Source of the DNA: Aselliscus stoliczkanus
Lineage: Eukaryota > Chordata > Mammalia > Chiroptera > Hipposideridae
DNA: 64,000 nucleotides
Direction of reading: 5' to 3'
Assembly (NCBI GenBank): GCA_033961575.1
Contig: CM066735.1
Location: forward strand, 32,383,501 to 32,447,500
In this document: positions 1-12,959 of the stretch, piece after piece
Position numbering within the stretch: the stretch's first letter is position 1
Layout: every line of letters starts with the position of its first letter
Program-made: the position numbers and the translations under genes
The notes under the pieces: generated by a model
Told to the model about the DNA's origin: nothing
What the model saw: only the letters and a program-made list of their open reading frames with translations
Databases searched by the model: none

Positions 1-1003
1 CATTTCTCTGATGATTAGTGACTTGGGCATCTTTTCATTACTCTATTGACCAACTCTATGTTCTTTTTGGAAAATGGTCTATTCAGGTCCTCTGCCCATT
101 TTTTAATTGGATTGCATGTTTTTTTTGGTGTTGTGTGAGTTCTTTATAAATTCTGGATGTTGACATCTTATCAGATGTGTCATTCCAAGTATATTCTCCC
201 ATTCAGTAGGTTTTCTTTTTCATTTTGTTGATGGTTTCCTTCACTGTGCAAAGACTTTAGTTTGATGTAGTCCCATTTGTTTATTTTTCTTTTGTTTTCT
301 TTGCCCAAAGGTGACATAGAAAAAAAAATACATTATTAAGAGCAAAGTCAGAGAATTTACTGCCTATATTTTCCTCTAGGAGTCTTATAGCTTCAGATCT
401 TACATTTAAGTCTTTAATCCATTTTGAGTTTATTCTTGCATATGGTGTAAGAAGGAAGTCTAGTTTCAGTTTTTTGCATGTATCTGTCCAGTTTTCCCAA
501 TACCATTTATCAAATAAACTGTCTTTACCCCATTATATATTTTTGCCTCCTTAGTCATAGTTTAATTGCCCATATAGGTGTGAGTTTATTTCTGGGTTTA
601 TTTCTATGTGTCTGTTTTTATATCATTACTATGGTGTCTTAATTACTACAGCTTTGTAGTATAGTTTGAATAAGGTATTATGATACCTCCAACTATGTTC
701 TTCTTTCTCAAGATTGCTGTGGCTATTCGGGGTCTTTTATGGTGCTATATGAATTTCAGGATTATTTGTTTGAGTTCTGTGAAAAATGCAATTGATATTT
801 TGATAGGGATTGCATTGAATCTACGTATTGCTTTGGGGAGTATGGACATTTTAATGATGTTAATCCTTCCTATCCATGAGCATGATATATGCTTCCATTT
901 ATTTGTATCTTCTTCAATTTCTTTCTTCAATGTCTTATAATTTTCTGAATACAAGTCTTTTACCTCTTCGGTTAAATTTATTAATGAGTATGAGGCATCC
1001 ATT
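1..1003 (-). mobile_element. LINE-1 fragment, 5'-truncated (ORF2 3' part)
   Basis: The minus strand of 1002-745 encodes [20 protein letters not shown] followed by a [19 protein letters not shown] motif. This is the C-terminal part of L1 ORF2 protein. The rest of the block, read antisense, follows the L1 order (TTTAGTTTGATGTAGTCCCA, then TTAAGTCTTTAATCCATTTT) with many substitutions and stops. The element runs off the left edge towards its 3' end and is dead as a protein source. Confidence 0.9.
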
Positions 1004-2505
1004 CAAAACTGAAGAAGACATAATTCCTATAACTTGACAATTGTGTGCCTATAAATTAAAGCCCATGTTTCAACAACAGAGTCCAAATTAGTCCTATTAT
1101 TCCTGAGTCGTTCAGAGAGTTATGAAACAAAGGAGCCCAAGAAACCACTCACCCTAACTCAAAGTAGTTCTGAAATGAAATAATAAGCAAACAATTTTTG
1201 TATTGTTTTGGATTTCATTGAGGATTTTGGTGAGTTCAAGGGATGTAACTGAGCAAAATCTCAAGCAAATACAATTCTATGTTCTACTTTTCAATAAGTG
1301 TCAGGTCTTAAAACTAGTTTTGTATATAAAAGATGTTATAAGTTTAGGCTTTTATATGTTGAAAAAAAAGTCCTTCTATGATTAAGTGATTGTTTAGCAT
1401 ATCAAGAAAGCCAGTGGGTAGCTGTAAATCCAATTTGTAGCTTATCACATTTCCCAATGATGATCTGGTGGCCTCAAGCCTTGAGAGTTATGATGGCCTT
1501 AGAATGAAATGGGAGGAGGTAACAAACCCAAGAAGGTGGTAGGGAAAATCATCTGAATATTGCCTATAGTAACCAATAATTTTAACATAATGTATCATTT
1601 TTCTGATCTCATTTAACTTTCAAGAGCTTGAGAACGCCTCACTTCTAATAGGGACAGATGGGCAAAATGATCACAGTCTAAAATATTTCATGCAGTAGCT
1701 TTCTTGTTCCCACACAGTTTGCACATTCTTTTACTATTTGTTCATATATTTTGTCAAATATCCAAAGCAATGCAACACCAAATATTAAGAGTTATAACTT
1801 CAGGGAAAGGTCATTCATTCTACCTGCTTCTGATTTTATGGTTGTTGCTAATATCATGAAGCCTCTAGGGCCCATTCTCTGTGCTCCTCGGAATAAACAA
1901 ATGTTCTGTTGTTATATTACTGATGATATGTTTGCATAACTTTGTGATTTTTTCCTCCATTTATTTTAATTCAAGCCTGCAAAGTTATACCAACCAGCAT
2001 GTTTAAATAAACATCCTTATTATCCCTATAAGTACAGTGCACTTAAAATTTGATTGTTCCAATCAAGAATAGCATTTTATTCTTACAAATTAATTTTTGT
2101 GACTTTTAATATTTTCTCCAAATAAATCTATCAGCCAATCTTTAATTTATTTTTTAGGACTTTCATCTATTTTGTTGAGAAAATAGTGCAGGGTGTTTTT
2201 ACAAACTGAAATGATGTTAACTTCTTTTTCCCTAGAGTGTAAGCTATGTGATACTATTAATGAAGGATTCCAGGATTCCTGAGGTCATATTTACAAAAAT
2301 CTCTATTTCTTGAAGAAAATTCTGCCCTCAAACACAATTTCAAACCGTAAGATTTCAGTGAGATATATCCTTAATGTAGAAATGTGGTACTCTATTTACT
2401 TCTTGAGCTTATAATTGCCAATCTTCACCAAAAATCCACAAATAAACAAAAATATTGATTTGATTTTTTAACTTTTCCATTAGTTTTGTTTTGTTTGGCT
2501 AAACT

Positions 2506-2568
<63 letters not shown>

Positions 2569-3910
2569 GAGGGGGGAGGGAGGAAGGAAGTCAGGAAGTC
2601 ATAAGGCCAAGGCAAAAACAATGGCTGTTATTCTGAATCGCCACAGTCTTCCATCCTCATCTCATTTACTGACCCAGAGCTTGACATTGCCTTGCCCCTC
2701 CTGCCTCTTCTGCTCAGGAATGAACAAGACTAAACTTTAGCCAAAATGGTAGAAGTGCTTAGCAAGATACTTTTCCTCTCCATCTGCCAGGCTTTTGGCT
2801 TTTAGTACCTCCAATATCAAATTTGTTTAGTTTAAAATATTGGTGAACTACATTGCATCATTGTCAACTAATTGTTTCCTTACTTTTAGACATATAAACA
2901 CCTAAAAGAAGTTTAGTCTGCGCATGAGTTGAGAAGTTCTAGAGAAATATATGTTGTAAGGTGACTCATGTTAAATTTCTTCCAAGGGGTCCTGTTATAT
3001 AATTGCTCAAAATAGTGCTTCACTGGTCCATGGTGGATCTTAAAACGTTTGAATAACTCCTCCAAAGCACTTTTTAAAAATAGCTGTAAGTAGCCAAGCA
3101 TATTATGAAGATTTTAAAGCTTATTTTCTGTGAAGCAAGAAATGAAGAAATGTGCCCCAACCACGGACGACTTAAACTACAGCCAATGAAATCAGCTCTA
3201 ACACAGCTTGTGCGAGTTTCCTCCCCTACAGAAGGGGGGAAAAGAAAGATTCAAATAAATGCTATAGAACCAACTTGACAGACTCTCATATTATTCCCTG
3301 GCAGATTTCTTACAGAGTTTATTTTGTTTGGGAGAAACTACTCTAAGGTGTGGTTACTCACTATGTTCCATCTTGAGTCTTACAATCTATTACTAATAGA
3401 AAAAATCTTAGCTATTCCTAACCCAGCTAGCTATGCCAGAAATAAAGTGGATGTGCTAACAAAACTCCATCTCTCTGCTGTACCAGGAATCTTATGAAAC
3501 TCTAATTAGTCAGTGGTAGTGTTTCTGGTTATTTGACCATCAAACATAACTTAGCACCTAAAAATAATTAGGTCAACTACATTCATTGACTTAGCACTTG
3601 AAAAGTTGAGTTATCTGTAAATTGCTTCCTATTGAAATCGGCCAGTGCGTATAACTTTGTGTTAGAGAATGGCTTTTGCTCTGGATGAAAACCAAGTCTC
3701 TGGCCCCTGGGGAAGAAATATATACCAAACTCATTTTTTAAGCTAGATGCAATATAATGCTGAATTTGATTTGTAATAACTTTTCAAATCGATTTATGAG
3801 CCAGAAAACAGAGGGGGATAGTTCAAATATTTCACTTTAAAGGATTCAGTTTCACACATGAATACAATAGCAAATATATATATAAAATGCACTGTTTTGT
3901 GAAGCAACAA
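1004..3910. other. Intergenic, no gene seen; GA microsatellite inside
   Basis: This AT-rich sequence contains stop codons in all frames, and the short frames show no domain. The only structured feature is the GA repeat at 2513-2564. Confidence 0.6.
2513..2564. repeat. (GA)n microsatellite
   Basis: About 26 perfect GA units are followed by a purine-rich GGGAGG-type tail to about 2590. The arginine/glutamate frame across it is an artefact of the repeat. Confidence 0.97.
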
Positions 3911-4040
3911 TCTCAAAATATTTTTTTTTTTTGAGGGCAGTGTCACTGGCCCTCATATGTGGGGTCCGAACCAGGGCTGCTGGCATCCCAAGCCAGCTCC
4001 CAACTACCACGCCACTTGGCTGGCCCTCAAAATATTTTTT
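3911..4040 (-). mobile_element. Short-form tRNA-derived SINE (copy 1)
   Basis: The T-run at 3921 is the antisense A-tail, followed by GAGGGCAGTGTCACTGGCCC and ending ...TTGGCTGGCCC. This is the SINE head read backwards. The flanks share CTCAAAATATTTTTT (from 3912 and from 4026), a target-site duplication of about 15 bp. Confidence 0.9.
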
Positions 4041-5300
4041 TAAATTGAACCCTAAACAGTATTTATTTTAACATATGCTTATTTAAAACTAAGTGTAGCT
4101 CTGTGCCAGTTTAATATTCTCAAGCAGATTTAAGGAGAAATACCCAGCCTGGCCCTGCCTGCCACCTGCTGCCTCAAAGAAACCTTCCAGCCCACACAAT
4201 TCCCTGTTTCCCTAAATGTCTTTCTTTACTAATATCCTTTGAATTATAGCTTAGTATCTAACTTCAGTGCTTTGGGTCATAATGGTTTCATCCTTTTGGA
4301 ATGCCTCTCTTCTACTAAAAACTTATTCAGTTACTTTTTATTATTTAAAAACTTGCTCAAACCCCATGACCACTCATCTGAAAAAAATCATTCCTTTCTC
4401 TTCATTTTTATCTCACTTCTTATGCATGTATTAATTAGATAAAGGCAGCAACCCTACACTGTTTTTCCTCTCCCTTTTGGGTTGTATATAATCAGTTGTC
4501 TCATTTTTTATTTTTAATGTTTTCATCCATTTCACAAGCTCCTTGAACAGAATCTTGTGTCTTTAATTTCATTCAGTCCTTTGTACTATGCTGCCTAGGG
4601 CCTTGAAGATGTTAATTTCCCATTAAATATCTGTCGCTTTCATTTGAATGAGAGCATATTTCTACTAAAATTTTAAGCCTGGTGTTTTTCTACAGAAATT
4701 GAAAGAAAGCTACTACTTGGACCTAAATGTCAACAAATCTGATATATTTTTTTGTTAATACATCATTACTTCTGTGAGGCTAGCCAAACAATGTGTCATA
4801 TTATAATAATACAATAATAATTTGCTTGACATATTATGTCTTTGAAGCCTTTTTTTAAAAAATATTTGTGCCTCACTGTGAGGAAATCATTTTGGGAGAA
4901 GGAATTGGTAAGAAAACACCCAAATGGATTAGGTAAGAATAGAACTATAATAACAGAACTCATACATTGGCAGTTAAACAATTAAAAGGAAAGATCTCTA
5001 AAGAAACAAATGGCAGGCTCTATTCTAGCAAATGGTTTTAATTTCTTAACGATTGGTCGTAACAAAAATCAGTACCCAAGATTTATTTGGGGAAGACAGT
5101 GAAGTGCACCATTTTGCCAGTTTTTAAGAGTTGCAAGTCACACTTAAGGGACAAGGACAAGCAAGCACACAGCTCATCTACATGACAGTTTTGAGACAGC
5201 ACCAACTCTACAGGAACCGTTCTTTGTTCTACTGTCACTAAAGTAGCAAATATGGTTATATTTACATGTAAATAGCTATGATAGAAATGAACTCAAGTAG
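4041..5300. other. Intergenic, no gene seen
   Basis: AT-rich sequence without recognisable coding frames or RNA genes. Confidence 0.5.
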
Positions 5301-5309
5301 ATGTTTTAG

Positions 5310-5515
5310 TTATTAATAATGTTAATACTTAACATTTATTGAAGTTTTAGTATGTTCCAAATACTTTGCTTCATATTTCAGGCAAGCTATCTCATTTTAT
5401 TCTTCCTAAATTTTGAAAACAAGTTACAACCGTTAGTCCCATGTTGTAAATAACCCAAATGAGAACTAAATAAGTGGAACTGGATTAATTTGCAGACTGT
5501 CTGACTCAAACTCTT
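5310..5515 (+). repeat. MIR-like ancient SINE
   Basis: The block reads AACATTTATTGAAGTTTTAG, then ATCTCATTTTATTCTTCC, GTTGTAAATAACCCAAATG and CAGACTGTCTGACTCAAAC. This is the core and 3' order of MIR elements, strongly diverged. Confidence 0.6.
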
Positions 5516-5564
5516 GTGCCCTATCAGTAAATTCTACACTTGTGCCCCATCAGTAAATTCTATG
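5513..5564. repeat. 26-bp tandem duplication
   Basis: Two copies of a unit beginning CTTGTGCC(C/T)ATCAGTAAAT lie head to tail (5513-5538, 5539-5564) with about two differences. Confidence 0.9.
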
Positions 5565-8500
5565 CAGGGTTCACAATATTTTCTTCATTAAGAGTTAAAA
5601 TTTAATAAGCTTATAAATTCATTCCGGAGCTGAGATTCACACAGAATGAATTTATATTATATAATACACTTTTCATTGTTTTTGCTGTTTACTATATTAC
5701 CATGCAACTAAAACAATTCTGTATTTACTTACATCTTCCCAAATGAGATGGAATGTAACAATAATGAAGTTATACTTTTAAAATGATGGTCAAGAAATTT
5801 ATTTTATTGATGAAGGTTGATCTTTATTTATTAACAGTTGCTTATAGAGAAACTGGGGAAAAGGAACTGAGTGGCACATTCAATATGAGTGGGAAAAGTA
5901 AGTCCTAAATCTCAAAGTTTTGTTAAGTAAATATGAAAGGAAGATCTGAAGGAGAGATGGACCACACACTTACACAGTCTGCATTAACTTTATCCTGCAT
6001 GAAAGCCCATAAGAATTAAGTCACTCTCTCCCAATCTCAAACAAAAATAGTTAACTGTGATGTTGAACTTTCTTACTTAAAGTTTAAGAAACTCACTCTC
6101 TTATAAAAGAAAGATGGTGAAATCTATTGGTTTAATTTGATAAGCAACAATTGCTGTAACAATAGCAATAATTACATTTGATTAGATTTATCTTGTTCAC
6201 ATGAAAGATCTTATAAACTCCAGATCCCACAAGAGGAAAGTTAGAACTGAATTTCTTTAGTCTCTTCCAAGATCAAAATAATACTTTGGTCTTACATTTG
6301 CAAAGTCATATTTTTCCTTGTCAGCATCTTGGTTGACTCTTTCTCTTTGCATGTAGAATGGGCCAAGAAACATGTTTTGAAAAATGGTCCAATGTTAAAG
6401 AAGTATTCTTACCACAATATTAATAATAGGCAGAAATGTGTAGGCAGAGCACATATCCTCTTTTCTTTCCTCTTCTACACACTATGGATATAAATGAGTG
6501 TAAAGGAAATGTGGACACATAATTGGGGCAGATTCCAGGAAATTGATTGTGTAAACAAGGCTGTGATAATAGGCCCTGAGATTTGGCAGAATGTTCAGAA
6601 GACTTAAAATAAGCCAAGAATTTTTTTATTCAGTAGATACTTAATTATGACATGCATACCCAAACATTAGAGAAGAAAGTTAGAAGCTGATATTTAGAGA
6701 ACTAAAGTCCTTTTATGCTTTAATATTAAAAGTAAATACTCAAGTAGAATGATGTCATTCAAAAATATTTTTGAATGAGTGAAATATTATATGATATAAT
6801 ACCTTAATATTTAAGAAAGCCAATAAAGCAAAGCACTAAAATAGCTAAGTGGGAAGAACATTAATTAGAGCTATGAGACCTTGGGCAAGTCACTTAGAAA
6901 CATGGATTACCTTTCCCTTTTTCTAAAGTGTAATGGCCAAACTGAATTATCTGCAAAATGTCTTAAGCCTCTAAGATGATATAATTCTAAGAAGAAATAC
7001 AAATATACTTCTGAAAAATTGTTTCTAGTATAAGCATCTTTGCAGAAAAAGGTTTTATCTTATAAATTCTAAGAGTTGACAGATAGAAATAATGGAAATG
7101 AAGCAATGAATAGGGGAAGTAGTTATGTGAATGTGAAGAAGACAGTAAACAGAAATAACCCAAATCAAATCTGACTTCTTGAAAGAATTAGTAATAAATT
7201 TTATCACGAATTTTGTAATGATAACTTCTTATGATAAGAAAAATTTTACTACATAATAGTGAAGTACTAAAAATATCATTCATCCAAAAAGTATTTCTCT
7301 AAAACATACTTTTCCCAAAATAGGGCTAGGACATTGTGATAGGTGCTGTAAACATAGAAATGAAAAGATAAAAATCCCTGGCCTCATGAATCTCACATTC
7401 TAACTCTATACAGACACATACATACATACATGTAGGGTATGATATGACTAAGTTTCAGAAAGATACTACATCCAAGAAAGACAATCAAACAACAACAGCA
7501 AAAATAAATAATACTGATCTGTACTTTCAAATTTCCCATAATTCTTCTTATTTCCAGTCCTCTCAACTGATCATTTTATAAACACTTCATTCTTGGTTCT
7601 GTATTCCACCTTATTCAATTTCCCAGCACAGGGAATTTTTTCTTTCTTTCCCTATCCACCCTTTCTGCCAGCTCTTCTTTTAGAAAAAAGAATATACTGT
7701 TTTAATAAAAATGATACAATACCTCATTTATTTTTCATTCACAGATTTCTTATTTTGATTCATCTATTACTTACCTGAACTTTTTTCAAGAATATTTACT
7801 AAGAAATACATTTCCTGAGTAGTTTCTTATTTCAGAATGTCCAGTTATATTTGAGTGTTGACTATCATATTTAATAACTATCCACCTTTCCTGAGGTATT
7901 TGTATGCATTTATTCAAGAAGTATTTATTGAGCACATATTAAGTGCCAAAAACTGCTGCAGATGCTGAGAATATATCAGTGAATAAGTGAGATCTGGTTT
8001 CTGCTCTTGTGGATCTTTAGATCATCTATATAGACACATCTCCATTTTCATTTGGCACTGATGGTTCTTGTGAAGATGTCTGAGGCAGAATTGATTTTTC
8101 ATTGTTCAGGTTTCTTGCTTTATTCAGATTGAATGCTTGAATAATGATATTTTCATTCTTATGATATTTCATGGCTGTACTGAGATATGATTCAGTGTGT
8201 GACCTTTCAATTTGCAAATTCAATCATTTTTTTCATTTCAGGGAAACTAGTCTGTGCTGTATCATTTAACATTTTCCCTTTTATGTAGGTTATCTATTTC
8301 AGAGACACCACTTGTTTCATGTCAGATTATCTCATTCATCTATCTTCCTATTATGGTCTCTTCTGCTTTAATCCTTTTCTTTACCCCTTCTGCCTTTACT
8401 GTAATTGTCTCAATATTTCCTTCTATTTCAGGAATTTAATGTTCAGCTGGGCCTATTCTCATTGAGATACCATTTGTTCTTTAGAATTCTATTTTAGAAA

Positions 8501-8570
8501 TACAGTATTCTGCCAGGTAATTTCTTGTTATATTGGTCATGCTCAACTTGAGAAGCTCCGTCCAGAATCT
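5565..8570. other. Intergenic, MIR and old LINE-like relics, no gene
   Basis: A MIR-like piece sits near 6870-6950 (CCTTGGGCAAGTCACTTAGA). Two stretches with TATTTATTGAGCACATATTA and CTGGCCTCATGAATCTCACA motifs, near 7920-8020 and 7330-7400, look like an old interspersed family I cannot name. No coding signal was found. Confidence 0.45.
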
Positions 8571-8673
8571 CTAATTATTCTTAAAGAATGTGCCAGAATT
8601 TTAAATGTTATGTGACTCCATCTCCAGGTTATCAGAGACTGTTAGTTTTCTCTAGGTGTAACAGTTTGAAGGT

Positions 8674-8744
8674 TAAGTGTTACATTATATTAATTCAGAG
8701 AAAACAGGGTAAGTGTTACGTTATATTAATTCAGAGAAAACAGA
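8674..8744. repeat. 36-bp tandem duplication
   Basis: Two units beginning TAAGTGTTAC(A/G)TTATATTA are repeated with a 36-bp period and nearly identical sequence. Two overlapping short frames here arise from the duplication. Confidence 0.9.
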
Positions 8745-8899
8745 GAGAGCTGAACTGGAGCTTTTTGATTACTGTAGGTGGAATGGGGCTCAGCTCCCCA
8801 ATCTGATACTGAACAGTTCCCTTTCAAGGTTCACTCCACCCAGGGAGGGGGGCATCCTATTTCCAGGGTGGGGAATACCTTTGCAATTTGTGGGACTCC

Positions 8900-10070
8900 T
8901 CTCTCCTGTCTGGAGCTAACACTTCTATATAAAATGCCAGCTCCACCTCTACTTTTGAAAAGTAGAAAAGGTAGCCCTACTTTTACAAGTACACTTTTCA
9001 CCTATCTCTACAAAACCAACATTTCTACAAACAAACAGAAGAGGAATTAGGTAAACAGAAAGCTCAAGGCTGTTTCTTTCTAAATTTGGAGACACTATTG
9101 ACAATTGTGTACAAAGTCATCACCACTGCCTGGGGCAAAAGTAGAAATGAAGTGAGGAAACATTCAAATTTTCCGGAACTACCTATACCCATAAACACCG
9201 TAGATTACAGATCAACACCTTTATCCAGGTGGAGACCCTGAGCAATGAAAACGGGAAAGCCTGAGCTAAAAATAAGAGTTAGAGATCACCTTAGACTTCC
9301 CTATAAGCTATCCCAACCTACTAAGTTGTGACTTTGTAAATATAGATTGTAACTTCAATGAGAATGAGACTTCATTCTGAGCGAAAGTCAGTGTAACTGG
9401 AGTCAACGATCACAACCTCACTTTAAAGAGACAGAATCAGGACATCCCTCTAGCTTTACACAGGCGTTTGTGGGAATGCCACTGGAAAGCTGGCCAAGTC
9501 TATGCCATAACCTTGAAGTTATTTAGAGACAATAAACTTGAAGTTTCTTATTAAGTAGAAACTGTGAGAGAATTAGACAACAGGAAGACCAAATCACTGG
9601 AAATAGGCCAGAGGGAGCTGTCACAACGGACAGGAAAGTTCCTGAGAGTTGCTGCATGATTGAGCAGACGCTGGAGATGAGAGAAAAGCCAACAAGCTAA
9701 AATTTGGAAGTCATGAGAGATGGTCTCCCAACTAGGAGCTCTCAAAGATGGAAGGCATTACGGTCACCTAACTCAACATCATCCAGTAATGGTTGATGAT
9801 GTGACATCAGGAGAGAGAGTACACATTGTTGATTTTTTAAAAAATACCCCTTATTCTGAAGAAAAAAAATAGGTTTCCTCCAGGAGATTTAATGGATTTC
9901 AAGGCTTCATAACTCTGGGTGTGGTGTCAACCCAATTGTAGAGATTTTGATTTTGAACTCATCCATCAGATCCTAATGTTGAACACAGCCTAGGAAAATA
10001 AAGTCCCTTTAAAATAGAGTCCAGCTCAATAAACCTGCAAACTGTCTTGGAGTCTATCTCTGTGTCGATT
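8900..10070 (+). other. Unassigned region with LTR-like signals
   Basis: A TATAAAATGCC string at about 8926 and a downstream CAATAAACCTGCAAACTG followed by a T/G-rich CTTGGAGTCTATCTCTGTGT (about 10028-10065) resemble the promoter and poly(A) region of a retroviral LTR. I see no TG...CA ends and no viral coding remnant, so the identity is open. Confidence 0.2.
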
Positions 10071-10639
10071 TGAGATGGGCTTTGGAAGGTCATGCAGGTC
10101 AGTCTCCTCAGTTTTCAAAGCAGGATGTCGTCTGCCACCTGTGCATCTGGAATGTAAATCATGGGATGCTTCTACAATCAACAGGGATGGAAGACCTGTA
10201 CTTTAGGCTCTGGTCACAGGATCCCCTGTAAATAGACTGATGCAGCACTGGCCCAAGGCTTACTTGAGAGTACTGATACAGGACAGACACCATCTAAAAA
10301 CATGGGAAATCTTTACTCCTCGAGTTTCTCCAAGCTCTATCCCTGTGTTAAGCCAGATACCAGGTTTAAGAAGGAAATATATCTGGATCACAGTATCTGT
10401 ATTCCCTGTAGAAAGAATGTTAGTGAGCTAATAAGATTTCAATGTTACATTTTCCATCTTGCTTGGAGTCCCAATTTCAGAACTTCAATATGAAAAAGAA
10501 TCACTTTCCATGTTACAAGGGTAACTTCAAGATAACTTCAATTAAAATAGCCACAACCCATTTTCCTAGAATTCACAGAAAGTAAAATATCAGCTTCTCT
10601 AGATCAGGTTCTATAATGAGGTGTGTAAGGGCATATATA

Positions 10640-10775
10640 TGCAGGTACCCGATAGCCCTGTTCCAATTCCAGCTCTTCCACTCACTGGTTATGAGATATT
10701 AAATAGATTGCTTCATAGGTTAAATCAGGATAACCATAGTAATGGCCTCATAGGAGTAGGGTTAAGTGAGTGAGT
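10640..10775 (+). repeat. MIR-like ancient SINE
   Basis: The piece CCAGCTCTTCCACTCACTGG with a following TTAAATCAGGATAACCATAG matches the MIR pattern of a B-box-side core followed by a 3' region. Confidence 0.5.
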
Positions 10776-10919
10776 GTATGTAGAGAGCTTGTAGACTGAC
10801 CTATAGTGAGCTGTTAAAGAAAGGCGGGAAGACATGGCAATAACATGTGCTAGGTTCTCTGCAGTAATGATGGAGAGAAGCAGACAAACTGAGAGAGATT
10901 TAGGAGGTAATATTGACAA

Positions 10920-11255
10920 CTTGCTACTGAATTGGATGTGAAATGTAAAGCGGAAGGATTTCTAATATTTACACCTAGGTATAAGGCTCATACACCTGGA
11001 GGATGAATGGTATCATTCATGAAAACAGAGTACATGGAATCCTGACTTTAGTTTGGACATACTGAGTTTGAGGAGTTTTTGAAATAGCTGGTTGGCAGTT
11101 TGATATGCAGATCGGGAACATCACAAAGCTGAGCTGGCTATTTAAATGTGGATGTTGTCAGCTACCTATGAGGATGAGAGGCTAGGAAAAATCCTTTCAA
11201 ATGAAAAGAGACCCAGCACTGATACCTGAGGAACTCCCAAGTGCATTATAACATT
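10920..11255 (+). repeat. Ancient interspersed repeat, family not assigned
   Basis: GGACATACTGAGTTTGAGGA, CTGGTTGGCAGTTTGATATG and ACCTGAGGAACTCCCA are in the order of a common old mammalian repeat that I recognise by pattern but cannot name with certainty. Confidence 0.4.
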
Positions 11256-11929
11256 ACCATACTAGTACACTAATTCTTATGCTAATACAAATTGATTCAT
11301 CTACTTCATAATTGTTTTTAAGTCAACTCTTAAAAATCCACATTAATAGGAAGTAGGGATGATGGACATAGATAAGCCCAACTGGAAGAGGCCAGTCAAC
11401 ATTCTTTCACAACATGATATAAACTAGGTTAATATTACTGTATTTTTAATCATTGTGTCCAATATTGAGAAATTAAGTCAACTTGATTGACTGTGACAAT
11501 ATTAAGGATAGTATTGCTGATCTTTTTTATACAAGGTGACTTCACAGTTTGGTGAGTCCCTAAGAAAAGAATTATCATCTTACTATTCACAGTTGGGCTT
11601 TACTTAGTTTATTATTCCCAAATATAATGTTTTTTAAATATATTCTGACTTCCTTAACACTTTCCTCAAGCTTATTCGCACACACATTTTAAACACATTT
11701 CAGTGTGTTGACCACCATTAAGATTCACGCAGCTGTAGATCCTCAATAGATGGAAGTCCTCAGGAAAAAAAGAAAATGGTACTACATTGAATAAATACCC
11801 GAGGCAAAATAGCTATATTATATTCTGTAAAAGATTGTGGAAGAGTAAGAATGAATGAGGCAGTTAGTACTTTTTACTGTGTGACACAGTTTGTAATCCA
11901 TTTGTAAAAATGGATTTATCTCATAGGAT

Positions 11930-12020
11930 TTTATGATGGTTAAATAAATTAATATAATTAAAGATCTTAAAAATAGTGCCTGGCATGTGGTAAGAGCTTA
12001 ATAAATATTAGTATAAAAAT
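11930..12020 (+). repeat. MIR-like fragment
   Basis: GGTTAAATAAATTAATATAA followed by AGTGCCTGGCATGTGGTAAG matches the 3' part of MIR. Confidence 0.5.
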
Positions 12021-12339
12021 TATATGATGGAGTATTATGGCATACTGTTTAGTAAACGAATGCATACTTTTAAGGAAATAATTTATTTAAACTTCTTATT
12101 CAATTAGAAATTAATTTTAGAAAGCAAAATACTCAAGAAAAGTTGGTTCCAATTCACTAGTAGTTGCAGATAGCACTGAAATTGTCTAAAAATAAAATAT
12201 TAAATGAAAATTTTCATGAGGAATTTACACAAAATTTGAAATTTGTTGGACAACTAAATGGAATGAGTGATTATTAATGCAATAAGTAGTTGGGGAAGAA
12301 AACTAGATATATTAGACCAACTGTCATAATAGGTATAAC

Positions 12340-12408
12340 ATATCTAATATAAATGTATATATAGAGAGATGATAGATAAAGATAGATGATAGACACATGA
12401 TAGGTAGG

Positions 12409-12449
<41 letters not shown>
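12340..12449. repeat. (GATA)n microsatellite
   Basis: A degenerate GATA/GATG stretch leads into an uninterrupted run of about 11 GATA units at 12405-12449. Confidence 0.97.
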
Positions 12450-12489
12450 TTCCCTAGAAATAACCAACTATTTTAATAGGGATAATTGG

Positions 12490-12860
12490 GAAAATTTAAA
12501 CATTGACTATAACAAACGATCAATGAAACTAAGAGATGGTTCTTTAGAACCATCTAAAGAAAAGAGAAATAAAATTGACAAACCTTTAGCTAGACTTAAC
12601 CAAGAAAAAAGAGGAATCAAATATGCAAAATTCTAAGTGAAAGAGGAGACATTACAGCTGATACCACACACATACAAAGAATCATTAAGAGGTTTGTAAA
12701 ATAGATATACACCAACAAACTGGACAATCTAGAAGAAATGAATAAATTCCTATTCACATGCAACTGACTGAATCATGAAGAAATAGAAAACCTGAACAGA
12801 CTGATTGTTAGTAAAGAGACTAAATCATTAGTCAAAATTCTCCAAACAAAGGTCTTGGCC
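12490..12860 (+). mobile_element. LINE-1 ORF2 fragment, degraded
   Basis: The plus strand keeps the L1 order: GATCAATGAAACTAAGAGAT, AAATTGACAAACCTTTAGCT, AAATTCCTATTCACATGCAA, then CTGAATCATGAAGAAATAGA. It corresponds to the reverse-transcriptase part of ORF2 with frame breaks. Confidence 0.8.
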
Positions 12861-12959
12861 CAGCTTCTTAGGTACCCACCTCTGGCAATTCAGGTTTCTC
12901 TAAAAGCAGGCACTCATACAGGAGTTTTTCTATTATCATGCAATGGAATTTCTGGTTGA

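Noticed and set aside
2486..2740. Arginine/glutamate-rich frame
   Set aside because: It is produced by the GA microsatellite, with no conserved protein around it.
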